Of a stretch of 64,000 nt of DNA, positions 43,981 to 54,694 are shown piece after piece. A program made the position numbers and the translations under genes. Location of the stretch: positions 434,001 through 498,000 of the forward strand of contig NZ_QJSP01000001.1 in the NCBI RefSeq assembly GCF_003217475.1. The letters are read 5' to 3'. The DNA comes from Williamsia limnetica. GTDB taxonomy: Bacteria > Actinomycetota > Actinomycetes > Mycobacteriales > Mycobacteriaceae. How positions within the stretch are numbered: position 1 is the first letter of the stretch; each line of letters begins with the position of its first letter. The notes beneath the pieces were generated by a model. The model ran no database searches, was not told the origin of the DNA, and was given only the letters and a program-made list of their open reading frames with translations.

Positions 43981-44844
43981 ATGACATTCCGAGGTGGCGG
44001 ACCACTCGACACGAGCAACGTTTCCGGCGGCGGCGGGGGTCGCGGCAAACTTGCCGTCGGCGGCGGTGCCGGTCTCATCATCGTCATCGTGGCCGCACTG
44101 TTCGGCTTCGATCCCGGAGTGCTGGGACTCGGTAGCGACAGTACGAGTTCGTCGACGTCGTCGCAGGATCAGTCGGCGATAGACGAGCAGATCAAGAGCT
44201 GCACCATCGAGCAAGCCAATGAGGACACGGTCTGTCGGATCGTGGCGACCACGAACAGCCTCGACGCCGTGTGGGCCGACATCATGCCCGGCTACGAGCC
44301 CCCGCAGACCAAGATCTTCGAAGGAAACGTCGACACCGCGTGCGGGCCGGCCACCTCGGACGTCGGCCCCTTCTACTGCCCCGGTGATCAGACCGCCTAT
44401 TTCGATCCGTCGTTCTTCGACGTTCTCACCGATCGCCTCGGCGGTGGCGACGGCCCCTTGGCACAGGAGTATGTCGTGGCGCACGAGTACGGCCACCACA
44501 TCGAATACCTGACCGGGGCGCTGCAAAAGGGTCAACGAATGGGTGCTGCGGGCCCGACCTCGGGATCGGTGCGCATCGAACTGCAGGCCGACTGCCTCGC
44601 CGGGGTCTGGGCCTTTCACGCGGACAAAGGTCCTGACGCGATGCTCGAACCACTGACCCAGCAACAGATCAACGACGTCATCCAGACGGCCAAGGCGATC
44701 GGCGACGACGCAATACAGGGTGACAGCTCGAACCCAGAGGGCTGGACGCACGGCTCGTCCGATCAACGGGTGCGCTGGTTCAACGTCGGCTACGGCGCGG
44801 GTGACCCGAACTCCTGCGACACCTTCGCTGCGGGGAACCTGTGA
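43981..44844 (+). CDS. Neutral zinc metallopeptidase (YpfJ-like)
   Basis: Membrane-anchored metallopeptidase of the putative neutral zinc peptidase family, 287 residues. A Gly-rich cytoplasmic start is followed by one transmembrane helix (about 24-42), a Ser/Thr-rich spacer and the extracytoplasmic catalytic domain with HEYGH at 168-172 and a downstream Glu in ELQADCLAGVW. Four cysteines (CTIE, CRIV, CGPA, CPGD) may form disulfides. It diverges from aspS, 96 bp away, and its TGA overlaps the DUF885 start (GTGA), so the two are coupled. The physiological substrate is unknown. Confidence 0.88.
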   Translation: MTFRGGGPLDTSNVSGGGGGRGKLAVGGGAGLIIVIVAALFGFDPGVLGLGSDSTSSSTSSQDQSAIDEQIKSCTIEQANEDTVCRIVATTNSLDAVWADIMPGYEPPQTKIFEGNVDTACGPATSDVGPFYCPGDQTAYFDPSFFDVLTDRLGGGDGPLAQEYVVAHEYGHHIEYLTGALQKGQRMGAAGPTSGSVRIELQADCLAGVWAFHADKGPDAMLEPLTQQQINDVIQTAKAIGDDAIQGDSSNPEGWTHGSSDQRVRWFNVGYGAGDPNSCDTFAAGNL

Positions 44845-46475
44845 CGCGCGCGGCCACCGGGGTCGACCACATCGCCGACGGATATCTCGAGCGTTCCTGC
44901 GCTCTGAACCCCATCGAGGCCACGCACCTCGGCGTGACCGGCCACGATCATCTGCTGACCGACTTCTCCCCCGCCGGCGAGGCCGATCGGGCAACGGCTC
45001 GTGGTGACGCGCTCGCAGCGTTGGCGGGCGAGCCGGCTGCAGATGACGTCGATCGCGTGACGGTGGCGACCATGAGCGATCAACTTCGTAGGTCGCTCGC
45101 CATCGACGATGCGGGTTTGCGTCTCGGCGAGGTCAACGTCATCGAATCACCGCTGCAGTCGGTCCGCGACGTCTTCGACCTGATGCCGACCTCCACCGCC
45201 GCCGAGCAGGACATCTTCCTCGCCAGGCTCGCGCAGATCCCGGGCAGCGTCGATTCGATCATCTCGGGCTTGCGATACCGCCTCGAATCCGGTCCACCGC
45301 TCACCAGCCGACAGGTGGGCCTCGTTGCCGAGCAGGCCGACACCGCGACTGCGTCGATCTTCAGCAACGCGTCCGCCATCGAGTCCACCGATCAGGTTGA
45401 TCTCCTCGACGATCTCCGCGGCCGGGTGGGAACTGCGATGACAACCCTTGCGGCGGTGTTGCGTGAGGAGGTGCTCCCCCGGACCACGGATGTCGACGCC
45501 GTCGGCAGAGATCGCTACCAACTGCACTCTGCCGAGTTCGTCGGTACGGACATCGACGTCGACGATGCCTACGCCTGGGGACTGGACCTCCTCGAATCGA
45601 TTGTGGCAGAGCAGGAAATGCTGGCCGAGCAGATCGCTCCCGGAGAAGGGATCGCCGGGGCGCTGGCAGCCCTGAACGCCGACCCGCGCTATCAGATGAC
45701 GGATCGCAACGCGTTCGTCGCCTGGATGCAGGACCTCTCCGACCGCGCGACCGCGGAAGTCGGGGCGGTTCACTTCGACATCCCCGCGGAACTGACCGCG
45801 CTCGAATGCCGGCTCGCACCGTCTGCGACGGGGATCATCTACTACACGATGCCCAGCGAGAACCTCTCACGACCCGGTCGGATGTGGTGGTCGGTTCCCC
45901 AGCAGCAGAACGTCTTCCACACCTGGCAGGAAACGACCACGGTTTTCCACGAAGGCGTACCCGGCCATCACCTGCAACTCGGTTCGGCGATGGTCAGCCC
46001 CGAGTTGAATCGATGGCGAAAGCTGGCCTCGTTCACGTCCGGCCACGGCGAGGGTTGGGCGCTGTACGCCGAGCGGCTCATGGGCGAACTGGGCTGGCTC
46101 GACGATGCCGGTGACCGCATGGGAATGCTCGATTCACAACGTCTTCGAGCCGCCCGGGTGGTCGTCGACATCGGCGTCCATTGCGGCCTGCAGGCACCGA
46201 GATCGGTCGGGGGCGGTATCTGGGACGCCGAAAAGGCCTGGGCCTTCCTCGCGGCAGCAGTCGCGATGGACCGCACCGTGCTCAGATTCGAACTCAACCG
46301 CTATCTCGGTTGGCCCGGACAGGCGCCGTCCTACGCGCTCGGCCAGCGGGTGTGGCAGCAGGCCCGCACCACCTATGCCCGCACCAATCCGACCCACTCG
46401 CTCAAAGATTTTCACAACAAGGCGCTGGCCCTCGGCGGCGTCAGCCTCGATGTCCTACAGGCCGAGTTGGGCTGA
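44841..46475 (+). CDS. DUF885 family metallopeptidase-like protein
   Basis: DUF885 protein, 544 residues, related to gluzincin-type carboxypeptidases. The likely zinc site is HEGVPGHH at 370-377 (HExxxxHH-like), followed by HGEGWALYAERLM, which supplies further conserved His/Glu. No signal peptide is visible, so it should be cytoplasmic even though its partner is membrane-anchored. The GTG at 44841 overlaps the upstream stop by four bases. A stem-loop at 46497-46521 follows. Confidence 0.85.
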   Translation: MTRAATGVDHIADGYLERSCALNPIEATHLGVTGHDHLLTDFSPAGEADRATARGDALAALAGEPAADDVDRVTVATMSDQLRRSLAIDDAGLRLGEVNVIESPLQSVRDVFDLMPTSTAAEQDIFLARLAQIPGSVDSIISGLRYRLESGPPLTSRQVGLVAEQADTATASIFSNASAIESTDQVDLLDDLRGRVGTAMTTLAAVLREEVLPRTTDVDAVGRDRYQLHSAEFVGTDIDVDDAYAWGLDLLESIVAEQEMLAEQIAPGEGIAGALAALNADPRYQMTDRNAFVAWMQDLSDRATAEVGAVHFDIPAELTALECRLAPSATGIIYYTMPSENLSRPGRMWWSVPQQQNVFHTWQETTTVFHEGVPGHHLQLGSAMVSPELNRWRKLASFTSGHGEGWALYAERLMGELGWLDDAGDRMGMLDSQRLRAARVVVDIGVHCGLQAPRSVGGGIWDAEKAWAFLAAAVAMDRTVLRFELNRYLGWPGQAPSYALGQRVWQQARTTYARTNPTHSLKDFHNKALALGGVSLDVLQAELG

Positions 46476-46496
46476 TCGGCCGACATTCTTGCCCGG

Positions 46497-46521
46497 CCCA
46501 CCCATCCGCTACTCGGGTGGG
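46497..46521. terminator. Candidate bidirectional terminator hairpin
   Basis: CCCACCC (46497-46503) pairs with GGGTGGG (46515-46521) with an 11-base loop, between convergent DUF885 and the small hisS-linked gene. It overlaps the last codons of the small gene. No strong U-tract on either side. Confidence 0.45.
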
Positions 46522-46691
46522 TTCTCTGCGACCGGGAACGTCGGGGTGTGGGCCTGACTCCCCCAGGTCCGGCCCGTGTGTGGAGCCGGGGTGGGATCAC
46601 CGCTGACCGTGAACGTACAGGCCACGGATCCGGCCATGATCACCACACTCAGCGCGAATGCGGACCACCACAACCGGATCCGCCGGTTCAT
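46509..46691 (-). CDS. 60-residue membrane-anchored protein coupled to hisS
   Basis: Short protein of unknown function, 60 residues. One N-terminal hydrophobic helix (about 8-26, [17 protein letters not shown]) is followed by a short Pro/Thr-rich exported or luminal tail. The Cys after GSVA recalls a lipobox, but the -3 position is Ser, so lipidation is doubtful. The ATG at 46691 overlaps the hisS stop as ATGA, strong evidence that it is a real, translationally coupled gene. Confidence 0.65.
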   Translation of the reverse strand: MNRRIRLWWSAFALSVVIMAGSVACTFTVSGDPTPAPHTGRTWGSQAHTPTFPVAENPPE

Positions 46692-47962
46692 GTAGCGGAC
46701 GCCAACTGCGTACTGATGTGTGTCACGACGTCGTCGAGTTTGACTCGCCGCTGCTCGCCATTGGCGAGATCCTTCACCTCGACCTCACCAGCGTCGATCT
46801 CGTTGTCTCCGAGCACCAGTGCGAACCTTGCGCCGGATCGGTCGGCGGCCTTCATCGCACCCTTGAGTCCGCGCCCTCCGTAGGCGATGTCGACGCGAAC
46901 GCCGCCGGCGCGCAGTCGTCCTGCGACAGCGACCAACTCGCTCTTCGCCGCGTCCCCCATCGGTACCCCGAAGACTTCGCAACGCGCATCACCGGCCGCG
47001 GCGATGCCTTCGGCCTCCAATGCCAGCACCGTGCGGTCGACCCCGAGTCCGTAGCCGATGCCCGACAACTCGAGTTTGCCGCCCAGCTGCTTCATCAGTC
47101 CGTCGTAGCGGCCGCCGCCGCCGATACCGGACTGCGCGCCGAGCCCGTCATGGACGAACTCGAACGTGGTCTTCGTGTAATAGTCGAGTCCCCGCACCAG
47201 TCGCGGGTTCTTCTCGTACGGAACACCGAGGCGATCGAGATGACCGATGACCGCGTCGTAGTGCTCGCGCGCGGAGTCGGACAGATAGTCGATCATCAAC
47301 GGCGCACCTGCTGTGGCCTCCCGGATGTGGGGCCGCTTGTCGTCGAGCACCCGCAGTGGGTTGATCTCGGCACGACGCCTGGTGTCCTCATCGAGATCGA
47401 GGCCGAAGAGGAACTGCTGCAGCGCTTCTCGATATTGCGGACGGCACGTGTCGTCACCGAGCGAGGTGATCTCGAGGCGAAACCCCGTCAGACCCAGTGC
47501 GCGGAATCCTTCGTCGGCGATCGCGATGACCTCGGCGTCCAGCGCTGGATCGTCGATGCCGATCGCCTCGACGCCCACCTGCTGCAGTTGACGGTAACGG
47601 CCGGTCTGGGGTTTCTCGTATCGGAAGAACGGCCCTGCGTACGACAGCTTGACCGGCAATTGCCCCCGGTCGAGACCGTGTTGGATCACAGCCCGCATCA
47701 CGCCTGCGGTCCCCTCAGGACGCAGCGTCACCGACCGGTCGCCGCGATCGGCGAAGGTGTACATCTCTTTCGACACGACGTCGGTGGATTCACCGACACC
47801 GCGTGCGAACAGTGCGGTGTCCTCGAAGATCGGCAGTTCGACGTGCGAGTAGCCGGCCAGCCGTGCTGCCCGCGACAACGTGTCGCGGACAGCCACGAAT
47901 TGCGCGGACTGCGGTGGGAGGTAGTCGGGAATCCCCCGCGGAGCCTGAAATCCGGCGTTCAC
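46688..47962 (-). CDS. hisS: Histidyl-tRNA synthetase (HisS)
   Basis: Class II synthetase of 424 residues. Motif 1 region [18 protein letters not shown], motif 2 [25 protein letters not shown], the His-specific [13 protein letters not shown] and motif 3 [11 protein letters not shown] are all present, with a C-terminal anticodon-binding domain from about 330. The GTG start at 47962 overlaps the stop of the upstream glyoxalase-II-like gene (GTGA). Confidence 0.98.
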   Translation of the reverse strand: MNAGFQAPRGIPDYLPPQSAQFVAVRDTLSRAARLAGYSHVELPIFEDTALFARGVGESTDVVSKEMYTFADRGDRSVTLRPEGTAGVMRAVIQHGLDRGQLPVKLSYAGPFFRYEKPQTGRYRQLQQVGVEAIGIDDPALDAEVIAIADEGFRALGLTGFRLEITSLGDDTCRPQYREALQQFLFGLDLDEDTRRRAEINPLRVLDDKRPHIREATAGAPLMIDYLSDSAREHYDAVIGHLDRLGVPYEKNPRLVRGLDYYTKTTFEFVHDGLGAQSGIGGGGRYDGLMKQLGGKLELSGIGYGLGVDRTVLALEAEGIAAAGDARCEVFGVPMGDAAKSELVAVAGRLRAGGVRVDIAYGGRGLKGAMKAADRSGARFALVLGDNEIDAGEVEVKDLANGEQRRVKLDDVVTHISTQLASAT

Positions 47963-48684
47963 AATCCGTGACGTCCCTTCTGACGATCGTTTGTCGTCCC
48001 ATCCTGCCCGGCACCGGGCAGATCGACCAAAAAGGGATTGGCGGCACGCTCCTGGCCGATGCTGGTCTGCTCTCCGTGCCCCGGCAGCACGACGGTCTCG
48101 TCGGCCAACGGCAGCATCCGCTCGGCGATCGAGTCGAGCAATTGCTGGTGATCGCCCCCGGGGAGGTCGGTTCGACCGATCGATCCCGCGAACAAGACGT
48201 CGCCGGAGAAACAGACCGGCACCTGACCGTCCGGGCTGTCGACCGATATCCCGAACAGCACCGACCCCTGCGTGTGCCCGGGCGCGAGATCAACCGAGAA
48301 CTTCAGGCCGGCGACCTCGAGGTCTTCACGGTCGACGAGATCGATCACCTTGTCGGGTTCGCGGAACACGGTGTCGCCGATCATCGCTCCGAGCGCTCGA
48401 CCGATCCCGGCAGCCGGATCGGCGAGCATGTGCCTGTCAGCCGGATGGATGAATGCCGGTATCCCGAATTCGTCGCACAATTCGGTGGCATTCCAGGTGT
48501 GGTCGAGGTGCCCGTGCGTGAGTAGTACCGCCACCGGGTTCAAATCATGTTCCGCCAGCAGCTTGCGAACGCCCGGGGCTGCATCTTGACCTGGATCGAT
48601 GATGATCGCATCGGAACCGGGGTGCTGCGCCACCACATAGCAGTTGGTGGCGAACATGCCCGCGGGAAAGCCCGTGATCAGCAT
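47959..48684 (-). CDS. Glyoxalase-II-like metallo-beta-lactamase-fold hydrolase
   Basis: MBL-fold hydrolase of 241 residues, Rv2581c-like. The metal site THGHLDH is at 56-62 (His57, His59, Asp61, His62), with further ligands in [17 protein letters not shown] and LPGHGEQ. The frame is open farther upstream, but the ATG at 48684 ([11 protein letters not shown]) follows AGGAG. Hydroxyacyl-thioester hydrolase activity is the family inference; the true substrate in a mycothiol-using organism is unknown. It is the first gene of a unit with hisS. Confidence 0.9.
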   Translation of the reverse strand: MLITGFPAGMFATNCYVVAQHPGSDAIIIDPGQDAAPGVRKLLAEHDLNPVAVLLTHGHLDHTWNATELCDEFGIPAFIHPADRHMLADPAAGIGRALGAMIGDTVFREPDKVIDLVDREDLEVAGLKFSVDLAPGHTQGSVLFGISVDSPDGQVPVCFSGDVLFAGSIGRTDLPGGDHQQLLDSIAERMLPLADETVVLPGHGEQTSIGQERAANPFLVDLPGAGQDGTTNDRQKGRHGL

Positions 48685-48748
48685 GGTCTGTACTCCTGGG
48701 TCGGGGGAACGTGTACGACCATCATCCCAGCGACGGTAAAACGCTTTT

Positions 48749-48762
48749 GCCCCGGCCGGGGC
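48749..48762. repeat. 14-bp GC palindrome in the divergent promoter region
   Basis: GCCCCGGCCGGGGC is a perfect palindrome in the 204 bp between the glyoxalase-II-like gene (minus) and ppiB (plus). It could be an operator or simply a GC-rich hairpin. A TATAAC at 48793-48798 is a possible -10 for ppiB. Confidence 0.4.
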
Positions 48763-48888
48763 GTGCACGGCGGCGCGCCCGCACCACACTCATATAACGT
48801 GCTCTCAGCAACTGCTGGCAGACTCGCACCGGTGCCCTGTCCCGGGGCGACGCGAGTACATGACGACTTTTGACGGAGGATCTCTGCG

Positions 48889-49839
48889 GTGTCGAGCAAC
48901 GAGCAACGACGGCTGGCTGCGAAACGCAAGCTGGAGAAGCGGTTGGAGCGGCAGCAGCAGGCTGCGCGCAAGCGCAAGATCATCATCATCTCCACGTCGG
49001 TGGTCTTGGTGGTGGCCGTCGCCGCGGTGGCCACGACACTCATCGTGAAGAAGGTCGCCGACGACAACGAGAAGGCTCGCTGGGCCGCCTGCACCTTTGT
49101 CGAGGATCCGGCGGATCCGTTCGCGGGCCTGCCGGACACCGTTCCTGCCGAGGTGCCCGCCGATCAGCAGCCCAAGTTCCAGCAGTTCCTCGATGAGCTC
49201 AAGGCGGGTGCGCCCAACCAACGCAAAGCGCCCATTCCCGGGGACAAGCAACTCAAAGAGGGCACGATCGACGCGGTCTTCGCGACCAGCCAGGGCGACA
49301 TCCCGGTGCAGTTGAACCGGAAGGACGCTCCCTGCAACGTCGGAGCATTCGAAGGCCTCATCAAAGAGAACTACTTCAACGACACCTCGTGCCACCGGCT
49401 GACCAACGATCAGCTCAAGGTGCTGCAGTGCGGCGACCCGACTGCGACGGGTCGCGGCGGACCGGGCTGGCAGAGTCCTGATGAGCCACCCACCGGTTTC
49501 GCACCCGCCGGTCAGCCCGATCCGACATCCGGTGCGCAACCGGTGACCTACCCTCGCGGCACCATCGCCGTCGCCAACAGCGGCAAGAACCAGGACACCG
49601 GAGCCGGCACCGGTGGCAGCCAGTTCTTCATGGTGATCCAGGACGGCGTCCTGCCTGCGGACTACACGGTCATCGGCACGGTCGAAGAGCCAGGGCTGCA
49701 GGTCCTCGACAAGGTGCTCGCGGGCGGGATCACGCCGGGACTGCGTCCGAATCAGCAGACCGGATCGCTCGACGAGAACCCCACCGACGGCAAACCGGTT
49801 CTGCCGGTGGAGATCACCACCGCCACCATCACGAATTGA
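48889..49839 (+). CDS. ppiB: Membrane-anchored peptidyl-prolyl isomerase (cyclophilin, PpiB)
   Basis: Cyclophilin-type foldase, 316 residues. A strongly basic N-terminus (about 1-30) leads into a transmembrane helix at 31-53, so the catalytic domain (about 125-310) faces outward. Active-site motifs are CHRLTNDQLKVLQCGDP (Arg and Gln retained; the usual Phe is Leu) and GTGGSQFFMVI. Two additional cysteines in the domain suggest a disulfide outside the cell. The GTG start at 48889 follows GGAGGA. Rv2582-like and convergent with relA. Confidence 0.92.
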   Translation: MSSNEQRRLAAKRKLEKRLERQQQAARKRKIIIISTSVVLVVAVAAVATTLIVKKVADDNEKARWAACTFVEDPADPFAGLPDTVPAEVPADQQPKFQQFLDELKAGAPNQRKAPIPGDKQLKEGTIDAVFATSQGDIPVQLNRKDAPCNVGAFEGLIKENYFNDTSCHRLTNDQLKVLQCGDPTATGRGGPGWQSPDEPPTGFAPAGQPDPTSGAQPVTYPRGTIAVANSGKNQDTGAGTGGSQFFMVIQDGVLPADYTVIGTVEEPGLQVLDKVLAGGITPGLRPNQQTGSLDENPTDGKPVLPVEITTATITN

Positions 49840-49846
49840 ACGTGCC

Positions 49847-49878
49847 CCTCGGCCGCCGCCAGTGCTAGGCGGCCGAGG
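49847..49878. terminator. Bidirectional terminator between ppiB and relA
   Basis: CCTCGGCCGCC (49847-49857) pairs perfectly with GGCGGCCGAGG (49868-49878) around a 10-base loop. It spans the last codons and stop of relA and lies 8 bp after the ppiB stop, so one hairpin can serve both convergent transcripts. Confidence 0.65.
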
Positions 49879-52228
49879 TGACGCGGTAGACGTCGTAGAC
49901 GCCCTCGACGTTGCGAACCACGTTCAGCACATGGCCGAGATGTTTCGGATCGCCCATCTCGAAGGTGAACTTGCTGATCGCCACGCGGTCGCGACTTGTG
50001 GTCACCGAGGCCGACAGGATGTTGACGCGCTCGTCGGCCAACACTCTGGTCACATCTGAGAGCAGTCGCGACCGATCGAGCGCTTCGACCTGAATGGCCA
50101 CGAGGAACACCGACGACGGCGACGGCGCCCATTTCACCTCGATGAGCCGTTCGGACTGTTCGCGGAGTGCACTGGCATTGGTGCAATCGGTGCGGTGCAC
50201 GCTCACACCGCCCCCGCGGGTGACGAAGCCCATGATCTCGTCCCCGGGTACAGGAGTGCAGCACTTGGCCAGTTTCGCCAGCACGCCGTCGGCGCCGGGG
50301 ATCACCACGCCCGCATCGCCGGTCTGCCGAGCCGGAGACGGCATCGTCGACGGCGTCGACCGCTCGGCGAGTTCTTCCTCGGCGTCCTCGAGCCCTCCGA
50401 GTTGAGCCACCAGTCGGCTCACGACGTGACGCGCCGACACGTGACCCTCACCGACCGCCGTGTAGAGCGCCGAGACGTCCACGAACCTCAGTTCGTTCGC
50501 GATGGCGCCCATCGAGTCGCTGTTGAGCAACCGCTGGATCGGTAGACCGCCTCTGCGAACCTCTTTGGCGATCGCATCCTTACCGCTCTCGAGTGCTTCC
50601 TCGCGACGTTCCTTGGCGAACCACTGTCTGATCTTGGCCTTGGCCCGCGGGCTGACCACGAAGGTGGCCCAGTCTCGGGATGGTCCGGCTGTGGCGGCCT
50701 TGGACGTGAACACTTCCACGACCTCGCCGTTTTCGAGGGTGCGTTCGAGCGCCACGAGACGGCCGTTGACACGAGCGCCGATGCATCGGTGACCGACCTC
50801 GGTGTGCACCGCGTAGGCGAAGTCCACCGGTGTCGATCCGGTCGGCAGCGTGATCACGTCACCCTTCGGCGTGAACACGAAGATCTCCTTGACCGCCAGG
50901 TCGTAGCGCAACGACTCCAGGAACTCACCGGGATCGGCGGCCTCCCTCTGCCAGTCCAGCAGTTGCCGCATCCAGGCCATGTCGTCGATCTCGGCCGAAT
51001 CGGAGCTGTGCTTACCCTTTGTCTCCTTGTACCGCCAATGCGCAGCGATGCCGAACTCGGCGGTGCGGTGCATGTCGCGGGTACGGATCTGGACCTCGAG
51101 CGGTTTGCCTTCCGGCCCGATGACGGTCGTGTGCAGGGACTGGTAGACCCCGAATCTCGGCTGTGCGATGTAGTCCTTGAAGCGGCCTGCCATCGGCTGC
51201 CACAGCGAATGGACCACACCCACCGCGGCGTAGCAGTCGCGGAGGTCGTCGCACAGGATGCGCATGCCGACCAGGTCATGGATGTCGTCGAACTCGCGGC
51301 CTTTGACGATCATCTTCTGGTAGATCGACCAATAGTGTTTCGGCCGGCCTTCGACCGTCGCGTCGATCCGGGAACCGGTGAGCGCATTGACGATATCGGC
51401 GCGTACCCGAGCCAGATAGGTGTCGCGCGAGGGCGCCCGGTCAGCAACCAGACGGACGATCTCCTCGTACCGCTTGGGGTGCAGGATGGCGAACGCGAGA
51501 TCTTCGAGTTCCCACTTGACCGTTGCCATACCGAGCCGGTGCGCCAGCGGCGCGATGACCTCCAGGGTCTCGCGCGCTTTACGCGCCTGCTTCTCGGGCG
51601 GCAGGAAGCGCATGGTGCGCATGTTGTGCAGTCGGTCGGCAACCTTGATGACCAGCACCCTCGGGTCCCGTGCCATCGCGATGATCATCTTGCGGATCGT
51701 CTCGGCCTCCGCAGCATTCCCGAGCGCGACCTTGTCCAGCTTGGTAACACCGTCGACCAGATGCGCGACTTCCTGCCCGAAATCCTCGGACAACGCCTCC
51801 AGGGAGTAGCCGGTGTCCTCGACCGTGTCGTGCAACAGTGCCGCGACCAGCGTGGTGGTGTCCATCCCGAGATCGGCGAGGATCGTCGCCACGGCCAGCG
51901 GATGGGTGATGTACGGATCGCCGGATTTGCGGAACTGCCCACTGTGCTTCGACTCAGCGGTGTCGTAGGCACGCTGCAGGACGGTGACATCGGCTTTCGG
52001 ATAGCCGTCACGGTGCAGGGCGACAAGTGGTTCCAGCACCGGCCGAATGGAGCTCTTGGTCGCAGTCATACGTCGCGCCAGTCGGGCCCGCACCCGGCGG
52101 GAAGCCGATGTCGGGACCGGACCGATGGCGCTCTTGCCGGGCTCACCCACCGCCTGTGGTGAAGCGGCGGCGTCGTTCAACTCGCCGCCCGAGGTCTGCG
52201 TGAGAGCTCCGGGAGTCTCTTCTGCCAT
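49865..52228 (-). CDS. relA: Bifunctional (p)ppGpp synthetase/hydrolase (Rel)
   Basis: Stringent-response enzyme that makes and degrades (p)ppGpp, 787 residues. Domains in order: HD hydrolase with His133-Asp134 in LLHDTVEDT, synthetase ([10 protein letters not shown] to [14 protein letters not shown]), TGS ([16 protein letters not shown]), helical/zinc-finger region ([27 protein letters not shown]) and the C-terminal ACT domain ([13 protein letters not shown]). The ATG at 52228 ([10 protein letters not shown]) with AGGAGG is preferred over a longer frame. An intact HD site indicates hydrolase competence, as expected for the single long Rel of actinobacteria. Confidence 0.97.
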   Translation of the reverse strand: MAEETPGALTQTSGGELNDAAASPQAVGEPGKSAIGPVPTSASRRVRARLARRMTATKSSIRPVLEPLVALHRDGYPKADVTVLQRAYDTAESKHSGQFRKSGDPYITHPLAVATILADLGMDTTTLVAALLHDTVEDTGYSLEALSEDFGQEVAHLVDGVTKLDKVALGNAAEAETIRKMIIAMARDPRVLVIKVADRLHNMRTMRFLPPEKQARKARETLEVIAPLAHRLGMATVKWELEDLAFAILHPKRYEEIVRLVADRAPSRDTYLARVRADIVNALTGSRIDATVEGRPKHYWSIYQKMIVKGREFDDIHDLVGMRILCDDLRDCYAAVGVVHSLWQPMAGRFKDYIAQPRFGVYQSLHTTVIGPEGKPLEVQIRTRDMHRTAEFGIAAHWRYKETKGKHSSDSAEIDDMAWMRQLLDWQREAADPGEFLESLRYDLAVKEIFVFTPKGDVITLPTGSTPVDFAYAVHTEVGHRCIGARVNGRLVALERTLENGEVVEVFTSKAATAGPSRDWATFVVSPRAKAKIRQWFAKERREEALESGKDAIAKEVRRGGLPIQRLLNSDSMGAIANELRFVDVSALYTAVGEGHVSARHVVSRLVAQLGGLEDAEEELAERSTPSTMPSPARQTGDAGVVIPGADGVLAKLAKCCTPVPGDEIMGFVTRGGGVSVHRTDCTNASALREQSERLIEVKWAPSPSSVFLVAIQVEALDRSRLLSDVTRVLADERVNILSASVTTSRDRVAISKFTFEMGDPKHLGHVLNVVRNVEGVYDVYRVTSAA

Positions 52229-52351
52229 CTCACCACCTCCTGATGTGAACATCGCCCGCTGTCCGATCGAAACCACCGTTCGATCCGAGATCACAGACGA
52301 TATCGATCAACCCTAGTCGCCTGATCTCGTTGTACGCGTGATGGCTCCGAG

Positions 52352-52912
52352 CTACCCCGGCGCGAGCGCCGCGACGTCGATGTCGCCGCAGGCCGCCGCT
52401 ATCGCCGCGCGACCGTCGAGTTCGCCGAGTTCCATCACCACCGCGACGGCCACCGGCACGGCGCCCGCCTGCCGCAGGAGTTTCACTGCAGCGACGACCG
52501 TCCCGCCGGTCGCCAGGACATCGTCGACCACGAGCACCCGCACCCCCCTCAGGTCCAGTCCGTCGGCGGGGATCTCGAGACAGGCCGTCCCGTATTCGAG
52601 GGTGTACGCCTCGGTGTAGACCGGTGGTGGCAGCTTCCCTGCCTTGCGGATGGCCAGCACGCCCTTGCCGAGATGCAACGCCACACCTGACCCCAACAGG
52701 AATCCGCGGGCGTCGATTCCCGCCACCAGGTCGATCTCGTCGCCGGCGAAACCGGCGAGACCGGCGATCACCGCCCGCAGACCGGCAGCGTCGGCGAGAA
52801 CCGGCGAGAGATCCTTGAATTGGATGCCGGGAGCGGGAAAGTCGGCCACTCTTCGGGTCAGTCGCTCTATCGCCGACAACGCGTCGCGGCCGGTCTGTGT
52901 CTGGGCGTTCAT
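52352..52912 (-). CDS. apt: Adenine phosphoribosyltransferase (Apt)
   Basis: Purine salvage enzyme that converts adenine and PRPP to AMP. It has 186 residues, with the adenine-side segment [11 protein letters not shown] near 88-97 and the PRPP loop [13 protein letters not shown] at 126-138. The ATG at 52912 ([10 protein letters not shown]) with GAGGACAAGG upstream is chosen. It lies between the lipoprotein gene and relA, as in M. tuberculosis. A few residues after EALG-like helices are unusually Ala-rich. Confidence 0.95.
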   Translation of the reverse strand: MNAQTQTGRDALSAIERLTRRVADFPAPGIQFKDLSPVLADAAGLRAVIAGLAGFAGDEIDLVAGIDARGFLLGSGVALHLGKGVLAIRKAGKLPPPVYTEAYTLEYGTACLEIPADGLDLRGVRVLVVDDVLATGGTVVAAVKLLRQAGAVPVAVAVVMELGELDGRAAIAAACGDIDVAALAPG

Positions 52913-52976
52913 CGCCTTGTCCTCACGCTGTGGTCGGTGTGGTGCTGTACGTTGCCGGTCCGTCGTGTCCGGTCGT

Positions 52977-54683
52977 TCACGGCCGGGCCACCATCCAGCG
53001 GTCGATGTTCCACCCGGTCCCCGCCCGTGACAGTCCCGGCACGACGTTGTCGACATTGTCTCCCGCGCGCCGCGTCCGGGGCGAGGTGAACAACGGTAGC
53101 GCCGGCATGTCCCGCCACAGGAGGCTTTCGATCTCGCGTACGAGCGACAGACGATCCGCGGCGGGCACGGTCACCGCGAGCTGGTCGATCAACGCGGAGA
53201 CCCTGACGTTCCGGTAGCCGCCGACATTGCTGGGGTCACCGCCGTAGAAGGCGTAGGTGTCGCGGGTCGGATCGGCGGCGCCTGTCGCAGCGAACCCGTT
53301 TCCGGAAGCCGTGATCAGCGCATCCGCATCGCCGCCGAGGCTGGTCGGACCGACCGAGTCGGAGGCGACGTCGGTGACGGTGATGCCGGCCGCCTGACAA
53401 CTCGCAGCGATGGCAGCCACCATCTGGGCCCTGCGACCATCAGGCGCCAGGTACCCGACCCGGATCGTCAGAGGTCCATTGCCACGGCGTGCATCACGCG
53501 CCTCGCCTTCCGCCCGAACCGGGTCGGCGCGGAGATAGTCGCGCCCGAATTCGGCGTTGATGGTGCCGGTCAACAGTTCGTCCGGCCCGAGCAGATGGTT
53601 GTTGCTGACCGGCGTGCCACGGCCGAATTCCCGCGCCAGACCGTCGCGGGGAACGCAGGCAGCGAACGCACGGCGCAGAGCAGGACTCGCCAGGACACCT
53701 GTCCCGGCCATGACGATCCGTTCGGTCCCGAGAGACGACAACGGTGCGAGTCCGGCCGCAGGTGCGGGCGGGATGCTCGGCGAACCGCGCGGCACCGGGT
53801 CCACGCCGTAGGTACCGGCTGCGATGTCGAGCACGTCCAGGGTGTCCCCGCCCTTTCCGTCGGCCAAATCCTCCGTCAGAGCGGAATGGCGTGGCCAGAG
53901 CGCGATCCGGCGGTCACCGGCAGGCTGACCCCACCACCGGTCGTTTGCGCGGAGGATCAGACCACCGTCCTCGGTGTAGTCGGCCACCCGCATCGGGCCC
54001 AGGGCCGGGTACCTGTCGGAATCGAAGTCTCCCGGGGTCATCGCCCATCCGGTACTCCAGATTCTTGCGATGTCTGCGAGCTTGCGGCGATCCACCCGGC
54101 TGATCGGGTCCACGACGTCCGCGACTCCCGCAGCACGGGCCACAGCCTGCGGGGGCAACAATGTTCCGGGCCCGAACAGAGCTCGCCAGTCCCGGTATGC
54201 CCGGCCGCGGGCAAACGTCACGGTCGCCGTCTTCGAGCCTGGTCGGCAATCGACCGTGTCGATGTCTCGGTAGCCGGCGGTGCTGATGGCGTCGAAACCA
54301 TTGAATCGCCCACTGTGGGCGGCCCACGCCAACACCAACGCGTCGCAGGTCAGCGGGACACCGTCCGAATACACCGCGGCCGGGTTGATGTCGTACCGGA
54401 TGGTGAGCGCACCCGACTCCGCGGGTTCGACCACTGTCGAACCGATGTCGGTGTCGGCGATGACCCGGCCGTCCGGACCCAGGTAGCTGAACCCGGGCAG
54501 GACGCGTGACAAAGCCATCACCGCGCCGCCCGTGGAGCCGGACAGGGTCTCGGTGTTGTAGGTGGTCACCGCCGCATCGAGGACATAGTTGATCGTCGGT
54601 TCGGCGGGGTCCGAGCAGGCCACCAGCAGGCCCGCGACGGACACCGCCGCCACTGCGGCACCGACGACCGCGCGGGTGCTCAT
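52977..54683 (-). CDS. Extracellular solute-binding lipoprotein (family 5-like, Rv2585c-like)
   Basis: Exported lipoprotein of 568 residues. The signal peptide ends in the lipobox GLLVAC with lipidated Cys23. The mature part resembles family 5 (peptide/nickel-type) solute-binding proteins: [34 protein letters not shown] and a C-terminal [15 protein letters not shown] segment are typical. No permease or ATPase genes are adjacent, so it may work with a distant transporter or have another role. It sits 11 bp after secF in the conserved secF-lipoprotein-apt-relA order. Confidence 0.88.
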   Translation of the reverse strand: MSTRAVVGAAVAAVSVAGLLVACSDPAEPTINYVLDAAVTTYNTETLSGSTGGAVMALSRVLPGFSYLGPDGRVIADTDIGSTVVEPAESGALTIRYDINPAAVYSDGVPLTCDALVLAWAAHSGRFNGFDAISTAGYRDIDTVDCRPGSKTATVTFARGRAYRDWRALFGPGTLLPPQAVARAAGVADVVDPISRVDRRKLADIARIWSTGWAMTPGDFDSDRYPALGPMRVADYTEDGGLILRANDRWWGQPAGDRRIALWPRHSALTEDLADGKGGDTLDVLDIAAGTYGVDPVPRGSPSIPPAPAAGLAPLSSLGTERIVMAGTGVLASPALRRAFAACVPRDGLAREFGRGTPVSNNHLLGPDELLTGTINAEFGRDYLRADPVRAEGEARDARRGNGPLTIRVGYLAPDGRRAQMVAAIAASCQAAGITVTDVASDSVGPTSLGGDADALITASGNGFAATGAADPTRDTYAFYGGDPSNVGGYRNVRVSALIDQLAVTVPAADRLSLVREIESLLWRDMPALPLFTSPRTRRAGDNVDNVVPGLSRAGTGWNIDRWMVARP

Positions 54684-54694
54684 GACCCGTGAGG

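Noticed and set aside
52267-52283. TCGAA-N7-TTCGA upstream of relA as a possible SOS box
   Set aside because: Spacing is one base too long and the inner C/G positions of the LexA operator are missing, so it does not fit the 16-base site.
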